Source: Cryptomeria japonica | Taxonomy: Eukaryota; Streptophyta; Pinopsida; Cupressales; Cupressaceae | Direction of reading: 5' to 3' | DNA: 64,000 nt | Assembly: GCF_030272615.1 (NCBI RefSeq) | Contig: NC_081405.1 | Span: forward strand, 154,149,113 to 154,213,112 | Translations under genes and position numbers: made by a program | In this document: positions 35,550 to 48,139 of the stretch, in pieces | Position numbering within the stretch: position 1 is the first letter of the stretch | How the letters are laid out: every line of letters begins with the position of its first letter | The notes under the pieces: model-generated | Database searches by the model: none | Seen by the model: the letters and a program-made list of their open reading frames with translations, nothing else | Told to the model about the DNA's origin: nothing

Positions 35550-38500
35550 CCATTACCAAATGGGCCACAGTATAGAAGGTTAGTTTTGGAGAATGATGAA
35601 ATCAAGATTAAAATTCAAGAATTAATTTAGAAAGGATATATTCGGGTAAGTGATTAACCATGTGGAAGCCTAATTGTTCTTGCTAGGAAGATGGATGTAA
35701 CATGATTACTCTACGTCAATTATCAAGCATTAAGCAAAATCAATCTAAAGAATAGGTATTCTATCCCTTTGATTGATGGTCTCTTATACCAACTTAGAGA
35801 GGCTAAGTTTTTGATTAAATGAAAAAACAGGTTTCGAAGGGACCCAAAATCCTTTACAATCAGACTTTGAAAGGATCTGGAACCCTCTACAAGAAAGTTG
35901 TCTAAACAAAATGAACATGAAGGCATTGACAACCTAGGGCAAAAGCCTGCAAAAAGAAAAACATGTAGCTAGCCACACAGCTGCAAAGAGGACAGCTTAC
36001 AGCCAGCCTGCAACCAGGCCCCACACAAGTTATCAAGATTTACTTTTAGAGCTACTCTTGTGGGAGCGGAGAGTCATGTCAAAAGGAGGCTTAGAGCACT
36101 TTGCTTTCTTGCCCTTATCAGAAATTCAACCCTCTTCAACTTGTGCTACCATGTTATGCCAGTTCAACCAACTATTATTCCATGAATGAAAGCCAACAAC
36201 CTCAGTCCCAGAGTAATCAATTGAATTTTGCCCTATTGGCATGGCCATATCAAAAAGACCACCATAATTAAGAGTCGGAGCATCAATGATAGAATTAACC
36301 TCCCGAGGCCCATTCAATCTCACATTAGGACAACCTAGGGCAAAAGCCTGCAAAAAGAAAAAACATGTAGTCAGCCACACAACTGCAAAGAGGACAGCTT
36401 ACAGCCAGCCTGCAACAACGTCCACATAAGCTATCAAGATTTACTTTTAGAGCTACTCTTGTGGGAGCAGAGAGTCATGTCAAAAGGAGGCTTAGAGCAC
36501 TTTGCTTTCTTGTCCTTAACAGAAATCCAACCCTCTTCAACTTGTGCTGCCATGTTATGTTAGTCCAACCGACCATTATTCCATGAATGAAAGCCAACAA
36601 CCTCAGTCCCAGAGTAATCAATTGAATTCTGCCCTGTCGGCATGGCCATATTAGAAATGCCACCATAATTAAGAGTCAGAGCGTCAATGCTAGAATTAAC
36701 CTCCCGAGGCCAATTCAATCTCACATTAGGGGTTTCAGCAAGAGACTCAAGCATAGTTACAACCGCAGAGGAGGCCCTAGTTACAACACAACTTAGAGAG
36801 GCTAATTTCTTCACCAAAGTTGACTTGAATTTTGGGTACCACCAAGTATAGTCAATCCATTGAATGTGTGGAAGACTACTTTTAAATCTAAAGAAGGGTT
36901 GTTTAAATGGTCAGTCATGCCTTTTGTCTTGACCAATGCCCTTGCTAATTTCACGAGGATAATAATGAATTATAGAGGCCCTTCATTGATTTTTTGTAGT
37001 TGTCTATTTGGATGACATACTCATTTTTAGCGAAACATGGAATGGGAATTTGTAGCATTTTGAACAACTGCCATCAGCCCCACAAAAAAAACTCTATGCT
37101 AACATAGAAAAGTGTTCTTTTGGTATGAAAAATATTCAATACTTGGGATTCATTATAGATAGTGAGGGTGCTCATGTTGACCAGTGAGGGTGTTCATTTT
37201 GATCTTGATAAGATACACATCATTAAAGATTAGCCATCTCCCAAAAATCTCACAGAGCTATGCAAGTTTTTGGGATTAGCAAATTTTTATCATAGTTTAA
37301 TACTTGAATTTTTACACTTGGCATAACTTTTAAATTAATCATTCATGGAAGGAGCAAAAGAAAAATTTAGTTAGGCAGGAGCACAAGAATGAGCATGTGG
37401 AATTAAAAAGAAGGTTTTACTCAACACGAATATTAACCCCTCCATATTTGTAACGACCTTTTGAAATAGAGATCGATGCATATGAATATACACTTGGGAC
37501 AATACTCATGCAACATAGGCATCTAATTGCCTACCATAGTGGGACCTTTTATGATATTATATACATATACCCTACAAATGACAAGGAATCATATGCCATT
37601 GTTCAAGCTTGCAAATAGTGGAAGCTCTATATCCTAGAGAAATAGACTATTATACACATAGACCACAAGCCCCTTCAATTATTGTGGACATAAGGGAGGT
37701 TGCAGAATAATAAGCATTAAAGATGGTCTACCTAACTACACAAATTTCATCTTAACGTCCACTAGAACAAGGGAAGTAGGGAAAAAGTGTCAAACTACTA
37801 GAACAAGCCTCCAATTGAACCTTACTAGTGGTGTTAGATTCTTTTGGTCATCAAACATCAACTTGGACCTAGCTCTATGACAATGACCCTAACTTTGTTG
37901 ACACCTACAATTGGCTAACGAAAGGAACATCAAAAGGTGATATGAGATTGGAAAACACACTACAATCATGTTGCATACTATTTTGGAGTAGGTAAGACTA
38001 TTGTTGTACTTGAGAGGTATTTTTATTTGTTAAAAATGTATCATGATGTCACTTAATATGTTCAAGATTGTGCAACATGTGCCATTGCAAAGCTTGCAAA
38101 TAAAAAAATAAGCTTGTGTGTATCTCTTCCTATCTTTGATAAACCTTGACACTTAAATGTCAATGGATTTTATGTCTGGCCTCCCCATTACTGAATGTGT
38201 ACATTATTGTGTGTATGTTGTATTAGATAGATTTTAAAAAATTGGCTATCATAGTACTTTGTTTTGTTTGATAGACAGATTTTCAAAATTGCTAAACTAT
38301 TCTTTGTGAATGTTTTGGGCCTATTTTGATTTTCCACACAAGATTATCTTAGACAGGGATAGTAGATTCATTAGCAACTTCTGGTCGTCATTATGGGTGA
38401 AGATGGATACTAAGTTGACAAAGTCTAATACATTCCACCCTTAGATAGATGGGAAATTTGAGATGATGAATCGAATGATCATTCACATTCTATGCATGAT

Positions 38501-39050
38501 TCTAAGAATCCTCTCATAGGATGAGATTGTACTGTATGTCTCACATAGCTAAAACTATGCACTCCATATTTCGACAAGGAAAAATCCATTCATGTTTTGT
38601 CTTCGGTGTCAACTTTGGCTTCCATGGATATAGCATATAGCATCACTAATAATCCAACCTGATTTATCACCAACTGATGAGGAGGTAAAACTTTTTATTG
38701 ACAATATTATACATATCCAACAAGAAGTTTTTGAGATCTTACAACACACCGATCAAAATTATAAGTAAAGACACGATCAACATAAACCCCCTCGTCCATT
38801 CTAGGTTGGATATAAGGTGCGACTTCATCTACAGAAAGAGCGAGCAACTTCAAGGACCAACCATGAAGCTTCATTCTCTTCAGTATGGCCCATACAGCAA
38901 CATAAAGAGGATAAATGAAAATTCCTTTTTGCTAAATCTACAACCATTCTAGGATTGCATGTAGTTTTTAATGTTGAGTTGTTGTGTCCTTATTTCCCTT
39001 CCTTACGGGAACTCGAAACGTAACTAAACATATTCACAACACAAAGTTGA
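35550..39050 (+). pseudogene. Ty3/gypsy pol remnant (RT, RNase H, integrase)
   Basis: RT starts near 35,580 (IQELI-stop-KGYIRVSD, then VNYQALSKINLKNRYSIPLIDGLL). A LINE derivative interrupts it at 35,807-36,788 and it resumes as FFTKVDLNFGYHQV; the catalytic box VVYLDDILIFSETW is at about 37,000-37,040. RNase H near 37,460-37,690 (IEIDAYEYTLGTILMQH, IIHIDHKPLQLL). Integrase zinc region near 38,040-38,095 (YVQDCATCAIAKLANKK), catalytic core to about 38,640, and a C-terminal LQGPTMKLHSLQYGPY...INENSFLLNL at 38,846-38,940. Many stops and frameshifts. Confidence 0.88.
35807..36788 (-). mobile_element. 5'-truncated LINE derivative with an internal 401-bp duplication
   Basis: Flanked by a 17-bp duplication CAACTTAGAGAGGCTAA (35,790-35,806 and 36,789-36,805). 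The left end is the 3' tail on the minus strand (GGGTCCCTTCGAAACCTG then A-rich). Minus-strand text ends an ORF1 with VEEGWIS...SFDMTLRSHKSSS-like residues, matching the C-terminus of the ORF1 at 57,688. Segment 35,929-36,329 is repeated at 36,330-36,727 with slight divergence, so the ORF1 end occurs twice. Confidence 0.88.
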
Positions 39051-39288
39051 ATTTGGAAACTACTGTTCCACTAACAAGGTCGCACATGTTATTCTCAAGA
39101 GTCGATAAGCAATATATTCCTCAATACAACATGGTCCACGTTGGTCAATTGTCTCACTAGGGAAAGTGCTTTACTAGGGAACAAATTTAAGCATAATTTC
39201 TTCATCTGGTGTAGAGCAGTGGTACATTGGGGCCCATTTCCTTTCAAGGGGTGGCAAATGATTTCGTATCAATCCAGAAGAACTTAGG

Positions 39289-39795
39289 TGTTGTAGGTAA
39301 AGCCAACCAAAAAAAAATAAAAAATTTATTATTTTGATATTTCTATGTTTTAGTAAATCATATTTTTATTCAGTCATTCAAAGAAGAATTTGGCACAAGG
39401 ATTTCCATAAGTTTCTTTCAATGGTTGACATAAGTTGCATTTCATGAAGATCAAACTAAGTCTCTTGGATATCTTTTCAACGGTATAAAGAAGTCCAAAG
39501 TTCTTGGAACGGGTTAGGATTTATGACCCCATCAAGTTGGGGTACTAGATTCAATATGATATTTTTTATTTTTTTAGTTATTTGTCCCCATTCAACTATC
39601 CATTTCAAATTCTAAGAGATGGGTGGCTACTGATATTCTGTGCAAATGTATAAACATTGTATTTTAAAGATAATGGACTAGTTTTGTAGTGGCATACATC
39701 GCTTTTATGAGTTTGTTGAATTGTATTTTGTGTAATTATTTTATAATACTGCAAGTTTCTTGCTAGGTATTGTCCTTCAAACTCTCAATTTGGAA
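39289..39795 (+). mobile_element. 3' LTR of second Ty3/gypsy element
   Basis: Partner of 32,875-33,376, same orientation, diverged by many substitutions and small indels, indicating an old insertion. 'gtataaacattg' near 39,648 aligns to the 5' LTR TATA box. Confidence 0.75.
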
Positions 39796-42640
39796 TTTTT
39801 GGGGCCAATTCAATAGGTTGGATTTGGTTGTTCGTATTTTTGGTTGTCCATTTTGTTTGATTCAATACTTGTTACCGTATACCCCTAGGATCATCCTCCC
39901 AAGTCTAAGCCAAGCTTGAAGAGCAAGAGATAAAACCCATTCTCGTAGATTTGAACTTCAACCCTCCAAAATTTATTGATAAGTTGATTCACTCGCATGA
40001 CGATAACCTTGGCCTTGTAAGTGAGATTTTGTTCTAGAAATTTAAGCAATAGTTTTGTGATCCAACATGAACAAGAAGGTTTTAAATAAATGTATGAGGA
40101 AATATGTTAAGAAAAGAGAATAGAAACTAGAATGAATTCTCAAGTTATGAAGATAATCTTGTAATCAAAGGTAGAAGGTGAAATGGACATGAAAAACACA
40201 ACCAAGAAGTCATAATCAAAAGAATAATTTTTTTAGGTCTCATAGTGTAAATGGTATAATAAGGGGGATTGTAACATAGATGTTGTAAGAAAATTTTCCA
40301 AATAGAAGTGATGAAAAGAAAAATGAAGAAGTGATATGAACAATGCATATTCAAATTCACTTGCGTCAATCAACATACTAAAGGTGTTTTTACATCATCC
40401 ACAAACAAGCTAGGAACATGGTCATGAAAACGTAAAGCCAAAAAAAGAAACTAAAAAAGAACAAAATGTGGCAAGTAATAAAAACAATGAATAATGATAT
40501 CTAATAAATTAATTTATTTCTCATATTAGATGGTTTCTCTTTTATGCCATGCGTAACAGTAATCTATGATGTGTTTTTGATGTAGGTTGAGAAGATGTAT
40601 AAGCCATGGGGAGAACATGAGAATAGTGACCTAAAGATAAATCATGAGAGAAAATACCTATGTCCATACTATATTCATGTAAATTAGGCCTATAAAAATA
40701 TACAATGAAATCATTAGCCAAACTAGGAAAAGAAGTGTAGAGACAACAAGATGATTCAAACCATTCTAATTATCTATCACTTTTGTAAAATATGAAATTA
40801 CTAATCAATACAATGTCACCATCTTTTTGTATATAAAATTAGAATGACTTTACACGTAAAGCTACATCACTAGACCCATCATAACCATCATGTAATAACG
40901 TCTCTCTACGACTCATAATATCATGATATAATGCAGGGAAAGATAATAAAACATGAATAGTGTCTACATGAGATGCTAATGAATTATCATCAAGGCACAA
41001 GCTACCATCATGTCAAGGATAAGTACTAATAGTATAGATCCATGCCACTTGCATTATGTTTAAAGTTTAAAAGTGTAGTCTAATGGAGGCCAATGGTGAA
41101 ACTTGAAAGTGTGCCAAAGGATGGTTGCATAAAGACACATTTCTAACTAGGATAACTAAAGCTAAAGTCATTGATAGATAAAGACAAGATAGTGCAACAC
41201 TTACAATCGACTTGTGACTCTTATAAAAGGACATACCAATGAAGTAGCATAAAAAGAGATACATCCTTATACTTAACCATAAACATAAATGTACATAAAA
41301 GACATAACATAGAGAAAGAGAGATAATACACGTGAGAAACATAACAGTTGTAGAAGGAGACAAAATAAATAAATCTATGAGAGATGCATATGTATTGAGA
41401 GATTGATGATTATGTACCACACATTAATATAGTTGAGATATGATATGTATATATAATGAATGTGAAGGGCACAAAATATACTAAGGGGGTGGGGTGAATC
41501 AACATATAAATTTCAACTTGATTGAATATTAATTATCATTAATTATAACTTCTCCAATTATCACATCCGAATTTATCATTAAAAACATTTACTAGCAGCT
41601 TATCAAATAAAGAACATAAGCACACATTCACACATGAACACCAAATTTACATGGAAACCCAGAAGAGAAAAACCATTTTGAGAATAACTACTTGGATCTA
41701 CTACCTTAATCTAGCTTCACAAAGTAGGAATATAATAAGGAATTTACAATGTGAAGTAGGAACAAACCTACTAGAGACACTAATCCCCAATAACATTTCC
41801 AAGCACCAACCCACAAGAGACACCAATCCCCTATTCCAAAATCTGAGCACCAGCTCAACATGTGAAACATCGATCCCACCAAAACACAATAGATATGAAT
41901 TATGAACCTTCAAGGTTGAAAACACAATTTGCTTTTGATATGAACACACTTCAAATCCTCCTTACATAGTGCATGGGATCTTCTATTGAAACTGCACAAT
42001 GATTGGGATGCAACTCATGTAACATCACCCACATACTCACACATTACTCACAACTTATGGATATTAGATTAACAGAAACTCTAGGAAAGAACCTAGATCA
42101 ACTATATATGAGTTATGATGGTTATTACATTCATATGTTGGCCTAGAATAATATTATTGCGTCTTCAAGTTGGACACAAACATAAACCCAAACCAAATGT
42201 GTAATAGGCTAGGTCTAAAAGCCCACATGTTACTCCATAAGAGGGGACACACTATGCGTTACACAACATAGACTTATCGAGTCCCAAAAGTCATCTACAC
42301 ACTATCTTTGATGAACACACGTTACAAACCTTTGGCACATCAAATCGAAACATCAACCTAGTCGACCAACATAGCATAATGACCACTCTGTCATTACTAA
42401 CTTTTTGTCTATTGAAACTTTGGAATATGAAACTGTACACATATCTTAAGTCTCCTGTCAATCCGTAGGTCATAACTCTCATTTGCGACAAAATGCAAAA
42501 CAAAATAAGTTACCTGTGTAAACACACTGTCTAAGGAACAAACCTCAATAACATATTGCATGCACATCTAGATCACTTTCAACTACTAGAATAGATACAA
42601 GATGATATTGCAATCATACTATGTTGGTGGTACAATTGAT
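39796..42640. other. Intergenic, no gene recognised
   Basis: AT-rich. At 41,483 'ctaagggggtggggtgaatc' resembles a retrotransposon polypurine tract or LTR-adjacent motif, but no LTR or domain is assignable. A 117-codon hydrophobic frame on minus (41,067-41,420) has biased composition and is not accepted as a gene. Confidence 0.45.
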
Positions 42641-42646
42641 CTCATC

Positions 42647-42758
42647 AACATAATTAGTCACTATATTTCTAGATTGTTTTTGATTAAAAACAATCTAGAA
42701 ATATAGTGACTAATTATGTTATTGATTAAAAACATAATTAGTCACTATATTTCTAGAT
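42647..42758. repeat. Perfect 35-bp hairpin with a third arm copy
   Basis: Arms 42,647-42,681 and 42,686-42,720 are exact reverse complements around a 4-base GATT loop. A third copy of the first 28 bases of the arm follows at 42,731-42,758, so the middle arm can pair with either neighbour. No target duplication or coding was found. Confidence 0.92.
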
Positions 42759-42759
42759 T

Positions 42760-43552
42760 TTTATTGTCCTTCCACAACTCAAATGCTTGAACATATACAT
42801 GATAATAATTATGATAGTTGTGACTATACATTTACATATTGATTCAAATCCATAGTGATCTCCTTTGACACCAACTTGAACTCCCTTAACAAACCTTTGA
42901 CATCGATGACAACATATGTTCAACAAAAGGTACAAACATTTTATCTTATGTATTCTCTTTAATCCACTACACCTATCTATAATCCATCACATATGTTCTA
43001 ATCCCCCTTATTAGCTATCAGACTAGGGTACATATACAACATTAATCAAGGATAGGGATTATAACTATGAATTTTGCTCTCACTAGTCAACAAGTATCCA
43101 TAGATTTAGTATGAGACACAAAGCAATAATCATCACTATACTCATTATCATGTATAAAAGTGTTAGAGTTGATGATTGAACCCCACAGATCCCAACAATC
43201 ACCTACAACAAAAATACCTATCACAAATAGAGATAAAGCAAGATAAACTTTCTCTACGACTTTAGAATTGTATTGATGCATAAACCTGAATGAATGATCA
43301 CAATAAAATATCAATCCTTATAGAAATGAGATAGAAACCCTAGATCCAAAATCTTAGCCGAGGATTAAATTAGAGTTTGACAAGTGTCCTCATCCTATGT
43401 AATGATATGACATGACCTATATTTAGCTCAATCTAATAAAATAAAACACTCTTAAGTTTATCTTAAGTGAATAAAGTAAAGGTGATCTTTAGATAATTAA
43501 TTAATAATTAATAAGTATTTAACCTATTAATCTAACATTCTCCTTAAGATTA
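42760..43552. other. Intergenic, no gene seen
   Basis: AT-rich. Directly left of the LINE insertion 'ttctccttaag' and 'cttaaggagaa' form an 11-bp inverted repeat (about 43,540-43,565). Confidence 0.5.
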
Positions 43553-43580
43553 ACTTAAGGAGAAGTTTAATAAGGAAAAA

Positions 43581-43724
43581 ATGAACTGGAGCGGGAGCGG
43601 GAGTGCGGGAGCTAGGGTTTCGGCTGTTGCTGAGGAAGGGGAGAAATCAGACGACGATGAGGATGATTGCTTGGGAGCCTTGGCTATGGGTATCGCTGCC
43701 TGGCTTGACCTGGATGATTTGTGA
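43581..43724 (+). CDS. 47-codon ORF at the 5' end of the LINE derivative
   Basis: Starts 13 bases from the element's 5' end and ends at TGA 43,722. The product is Ser/Gly-rich, then very acidic (KSDDDEDD), then LGALAMGIAAWLDLDDL. It may be the remaining N-terminus of a LINE ORF1 or a chance frame; I recognise no domain. Confidence 0.3.
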   Translation: MNWSGSGSAGARVSAVAEEGEKSDDDEDDCLGALAMGIAAWLDLDDL

Positions 43725-43878
43725 TGCCCCCTTCGCTTCCTCTTTTTGGTGGATCGGCTTCTGGGGTCTCTCGCTGAGGCGACTGTTTGGGTTGCTGCTA
43801 CTGCGAGGTTAGTGGTTCAGAGCCAATGGGGATTTCTTCTGGCGGCTCTCTCTTCCTCTCCTATCTGCTGGGTCGGTC

Positions 43879-44934
43879 TTGTTAGGCCGTTTTGCTCTAC
43901 TTTGGCTTGTGTCCCTTCTTTGCTCCCTTTCCCCTGTTGGGTCGGAGGATTTTGTGCTTGTAGTGCTTCTTTTTTTCGTTTTCCTCCTCTCGGGTTGGGA
44001 TTTGTGGAGCTCTTTTGATGCCCTTTGGGTGGAAATGCTTAGGTTTTGGGAAGTTTCTCGGCACCCTTCTTCTCTCTATGTGCATGTTAAGAAGGTTTTA
44101 TCTCCTATAGAGGTGGAGATATCTTTCGCGGAAGGAATTGGATGCTCTTTTTCTGAAGCGGCTTTGCTGGGAAGAGGTTGTTCTGGCTTTGGGCTGCAGT
44201 TGGTGTGGTCTGTCCTTCTGAAGAAATTTTGTTCTCTCCCTATTGATGTGGGGGGTGTTTCTTTGCTGTTGGAGTTTGGTTACACTTTTGGTGGTCCTGT
44301 TTCTTCTATGCGGGCCCTTGGTGCTTCCACTATTGGTTTCCTTTTGAGGGGTTTTTCTCTTACTACTCAGTCCCTTGGATCTCTTCTTGAGGCGTTGTGC
44401 CCTCCTATGGAAGTGGAGTGGCTGCTTGGTGTTTGGTTGGTTAAGGGGATTTTTGGTGCTTTCTCTCCTAGTTTGGAGGACCTTTCTCTTGAGGTTGGTG
44501 ATTATTTGGTTGCTGGATCTTTTCTCTCAAGCTCTTTTTTGTCTTCTCCTATTGAGGTGGAGAGTGCGGCGGTGCTTGTTTGGATGGATGCTTTCCTGAT
44601 CGGGCCTCTGTTTCAACTCAAGTTGGTTGAGGGTACCACTTCAAAACCCTTTGAAGTGGTTCTGGGAGCCATTTCAAAAGCTAGTTTTAAGGTTAGGGAA
44701 GCCTTTCAAAATCCCTTTATCTCTAGGCATCTTGTTTTATTTGCCTTGTGTTTTCTTATCTGGCAGGTTGCTGATAGTTTTCAAGGGCCCAGTCCAGATT
44801 GTGGTTGTTTTTGGTTATGGGCTAGTTTTGATTTTTGGTGTCTGAAGTCTCTGTCTCCGATCAAGGGAGCCGGAAACATCCCTGTTGTTTGGCTGAGGGT
44901 GCATGCTAGCCCTCATCATAGTTTGAATCTTTAG
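43879..44934 (+). other. 351-codon open frame inside the LINE derivative, not recognised
   Basis: The longest open frame of the window. The product is Leu/Phe/Ser/Gly/Val-rich with several hydrophobic stretches, and repeats the motif SPIEVE / PPMEVE / SPIEVE (near residues 75, 175 and 225). Composition matches the GT-rich strand, which lowers stop frequency, and there is no domain I can name. It lies in a different frame from the 47-codon ORF. Treat as doubtful coding. Confidence 0.25.
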
Positions 44935-45199
44935 CCTAGTTGGTGTAGCCAACTTGTTTTATATTGATTATATCTTAAGTGTTTGGTTGGTTCTTCCTGC
45001 TGGTGTTTGCTGGCTTTTGTCGGCTCAGCTTTGTTTGGGCTGCTGGTTTTCTTGGTTAATTTTCTTTGGCAGAGTTGTTCTTTGGGTTCCAGATCCTAGT
45101 AAAATCCGAGGGTTTCAGGCCCCTCCAAAACCTGTTGTAAGGGGTTTCGGGTCCCCTCAAAACCTGTTTTTCCCATAATCAAAAACTTAAGGAGAAGTT

Positions 45200-45900
45200 A
45201 AAACCCAAATGATGAATGCAAATATGAATGTGAGAATGAGGGGGTATCAAATACAAGGCTTGATGAGGTACCCATGTATAAATCAATGCAATCTCTCATA
45301 ACTAGAGAAAAGGAGAAAACCTCATGGAAGAAGAATCCTCTCAAAAAGAGAGATTAAAGAAATAAAATGTGCACATGTGACATAAATTAGGAATCAATAT
45401 GTCCCCTTGATTACTACTTCGATCACGTAAGTACAATCAAGATCCCCTCCATAGGAGAGAAAATAAGAGATGGTGAATCTCCCCCATAAGGAAGAAGCTC
45501 CAATATTGATAATTAATGCTAAAAGACAAATGATATGATGATCCAAGATTGGAAAACAATATTCCTCCTCCAAGGAAGAAAAAAATCCATTGGCCAAGAC
45601 AAAAGAAATTCCATGAAAAGAGATGGGAGGAAAGGTCTCATGATGTGTGCCATGAAAAACTTATCAACGATCCACATGTGTGAATCAAAAGATGCTAAAT
45701 CAAATGAAGAAACCCCAAACGACTAAGAAAATACTTGTAGAACAACCTCCAAAAGTAATGATGAAGAGATGATAGGTGGGTTGTAGCTGCCATCAAAGAG
45801 GAAGTGAATATGTTAAAGCATGTCCCTAATGCCAACAATGTGTGACTCAACAAATAACTTTGCAATATTTAGCAAGAAGTCATCCCACATAGGAAAAGTT
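45200..45900 (-). other. Probable Ty1/copia internal remnant
   Basis: Lies downstream (on minus) of copia gag and pre-integrase remnants. Stops in all frames; no domain is readable. Confidence 0.35.
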
Positions 45901-45919
45901 GAAAGGGAACAATCATCCT

Positions 45920-47290
45920 ACTAAATTTGAAATATCTTTGAAGATGTAGGAGGTGGAAGCTTAACACAAGTCATAGAAACCAAGGTGGATGATGGAAGCA
46001 CATATAGGTTTAAGTGACCGAAATTTTCCTTAGATATTTGATTCAGTCTAGATGTATTAGAGTGTAGACTAGCCAACGGAGCTGCAAGCTCATTGGGAGA
46101 AAAATTAGAGAATGCATACAATCGAGAAACATGATCAACAGTTCCAACTACAACAATCTCTTTACTCTATAGGTCTCTAATAAGAATTGAATTGGGTGTG
46201 ATCTCTACTATCTTATTTGCCCCATAATGTGTAATCTGGTAGATGCAAAGGAGATGTGAAGATAATGAAGGAACACAAAGTATATTCATGAAATGGTCCA
46301 TCATCAACATCTATAGATCCTTTCCAAACAACACTCATGTAAGTGTTATTCCGCATAAGAATACGTGGTAAAGTGCAAGGCTCCTATGAAGAGAAAATGC
46401 CCAAAGATGAAGCCATATTTTAGAGGCTAAGTCATCTACTAGATTAGAGATGGGTAGAACCAAAGAGAGCATGGCCTTTCATCTTGTCTTCTTCACACAC
46501 TATAGTAGTTGATGTAGATTGTGTATATCCCAAAGTGGAAGATGAGGATGAACTTGATGAAGACAACTAAATATTAATCTTTTGTAGAAGGTTCTTCAAC
46601 TCATCAATTTTCTTTGCATAACATTGATGTTGATCATGTCCCAATCTTTTGCAATATGCATACTTGATGAATCCCTCTTAGGAGAGGAAGAAGAAATTTA
46701 ACGTTCTTGACAGTGTGATTCTTTGGATTGCTCACGCGGGTCCTTGTATTTTTATTTCTTTCGTTTTCCATTGGAAGCTTACCGATCTCTAGTGTTCTTT
46801 GATGCAATCAGAGCTTGTGATTTGGAAGACTACAATCTACACATTTATACCAATTTTACCTGCTCCCTAGTGAGAGATGAAGGAAAAACATCAAGTGGAG
46901 GCATAGTGAATCTAGTACCAAGTGCATCTCTAGTGGCATAAAAGGTAGACACAAACATTGAATAATTAGGACCAAGCTTGGAAAGTGTATAGAGATCCAA
47001 ATGAAAGTCCTCTTTTTGAATACCACATTGTTGAAATTGCAATACGAGAGACTTAATTTTGGTGAAGATGTCCTAGATACTATAAATATATGTAGGGTTC
47101 AATCCAAGAAACTCATTCTTTAACTCAAATCCTCTCATGTTATCTTGCTTCCCAAATAAGGACCCCAATTGAGTCCAAATCTAATTGGGCGTGGTGTAAG
47201 ATTCAACATGAAATATAAGATTAGGAGACATAGACATGCATAATGTCCCAAAATCCCGATCACACTTTTTAAATCACTTTCTCTTTTCTC
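45920..47290 (-). pseudogene. Ty1/copia gag and pre-integrase remnant
   Basis: On the minus strand the gag (UBN2-type) reads LQFQQCGIQKEDFHLDLYTL and FVSTFYATRDALGTRFTMP at 46,845-47,042. A zinc knuckle variant (AYCKRLGHDQHQCYAKK) follows near 46,610-46,660 and a Ser-rich linker at 46,540-46,570. Further down VDHVSRLYAFSN and NFGHLNLYVLPS (45,921-46,150) resemble the gag-pre-integrase domain. Frames are broken by several stops. The order on the minus strand agrees with the LTR at 48.1-48.9 kb as the 5' end. Confidence 0.8.
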
Positions 47291-48124
47291 TTCTTTGCAG
47301 CTCTTGTAGGCTATATATTTGTACCCATGGTCACTTTGTACAACCCTTGTTTGTTCAAATGTTGAATGGAGTGAGAAGGGTTATGTGGTTTGGATCCATG
47401 ATGATTTGATAAAAATATGTATAGAAATAAGTGATATAGTAGTATAGACCCTCACAATACAATAAAATTTGATTTATAAAATTGATTTGATTTATATGTT
47501 TTACAAGAAAAGAACCAAAAAGGAAAAACTTGAGACATGATATTTTTTGTTGTTGAAAAGATAGGTCCGAGATCTATGTAGAATATAGAATTAGATTTCT
47601 GGTGCTGCAAGAATTTAAAAAATTCAATAACCAAGTCAAAAGTTGTAAGCCTTTGAGTGAAAACAAGTAAATTTGACTTTAGAAGCTTGTAGAATTTTTT
47701 TTATAATGCAAAAATCATCTAGACTAATGCATTAGGCTTGAAACTGGTTTTGCAATGATATATGAAGTGTGAAAAATGGAATCATATGCCCAAGTCATAC
47801 TCGATTTCATAATACTTGCCCAATTTGGCTTGCAAGGGCAATTTCAGGCCTAAAGTTTTTGGCCCCTGGTTGCTTGAGTGACCACCACTAGGTGTAAGGG
47901 GTTTGGACCAAGGCTCTTCGTACTTGATATTGTTATGCTGAATTTGAACCTATTTGTAAACCCTAACAAGATCCAACCACTAAACCCTTGATCTACAAAC
48001 TAATTTAACAAAACTAAATAGAGAACTATCATGCAATGTAAAATAAACCATAAAACAAACAAATACTATACCTTTACATCCACAATAGACTTGTCTCCAT
48101 TGTTCTCCTATCCTCCATGATCTT
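47291..48124 (-). other. Copia 5' internal region
   Basis: Connects the LTR and gag remnants. On minus, an ATG-initiated frame just after the primer site (MEDRRTMETSLLWM) stops after 14 codons, so the gag start is broken. Confidence 0.45.
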
Positions 48125-48139
48125 GTGTTTGATAACAAT

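Larger units (their letters stand above)
43568..45184 (+). mobile_element. Non-autonomous LINE derivative without ORF2
   Basis: 1.6 kb flanked by a 15-bp duplication ACTTAAGGAGAAGTT (43,553-43,567 and 45,185-45,199). The 3' end carries the tail shared with three other elements in this window (GGGTCCCCTCAAAACCTG then TTTTTCCCATAATCAAAAA). The 5' end includes GGAGCTAGGGTTTCGG, a common style of plant LINE start. Neither reverse transcriptase nor endonuclease is encoded. The inner 1.1 kb is GT-rich on the plus strand, unlike the AT-rich surroundings. Confidence 0.85.

Noticed and set aside
41067-41420. 117-codon hydrophobic frame on minus as a membrane protein
   Set aside because: Composition is extreme (Leu/Ser/Ile/Tyr from AT-rich DNA), with no conserved motif or splice context.
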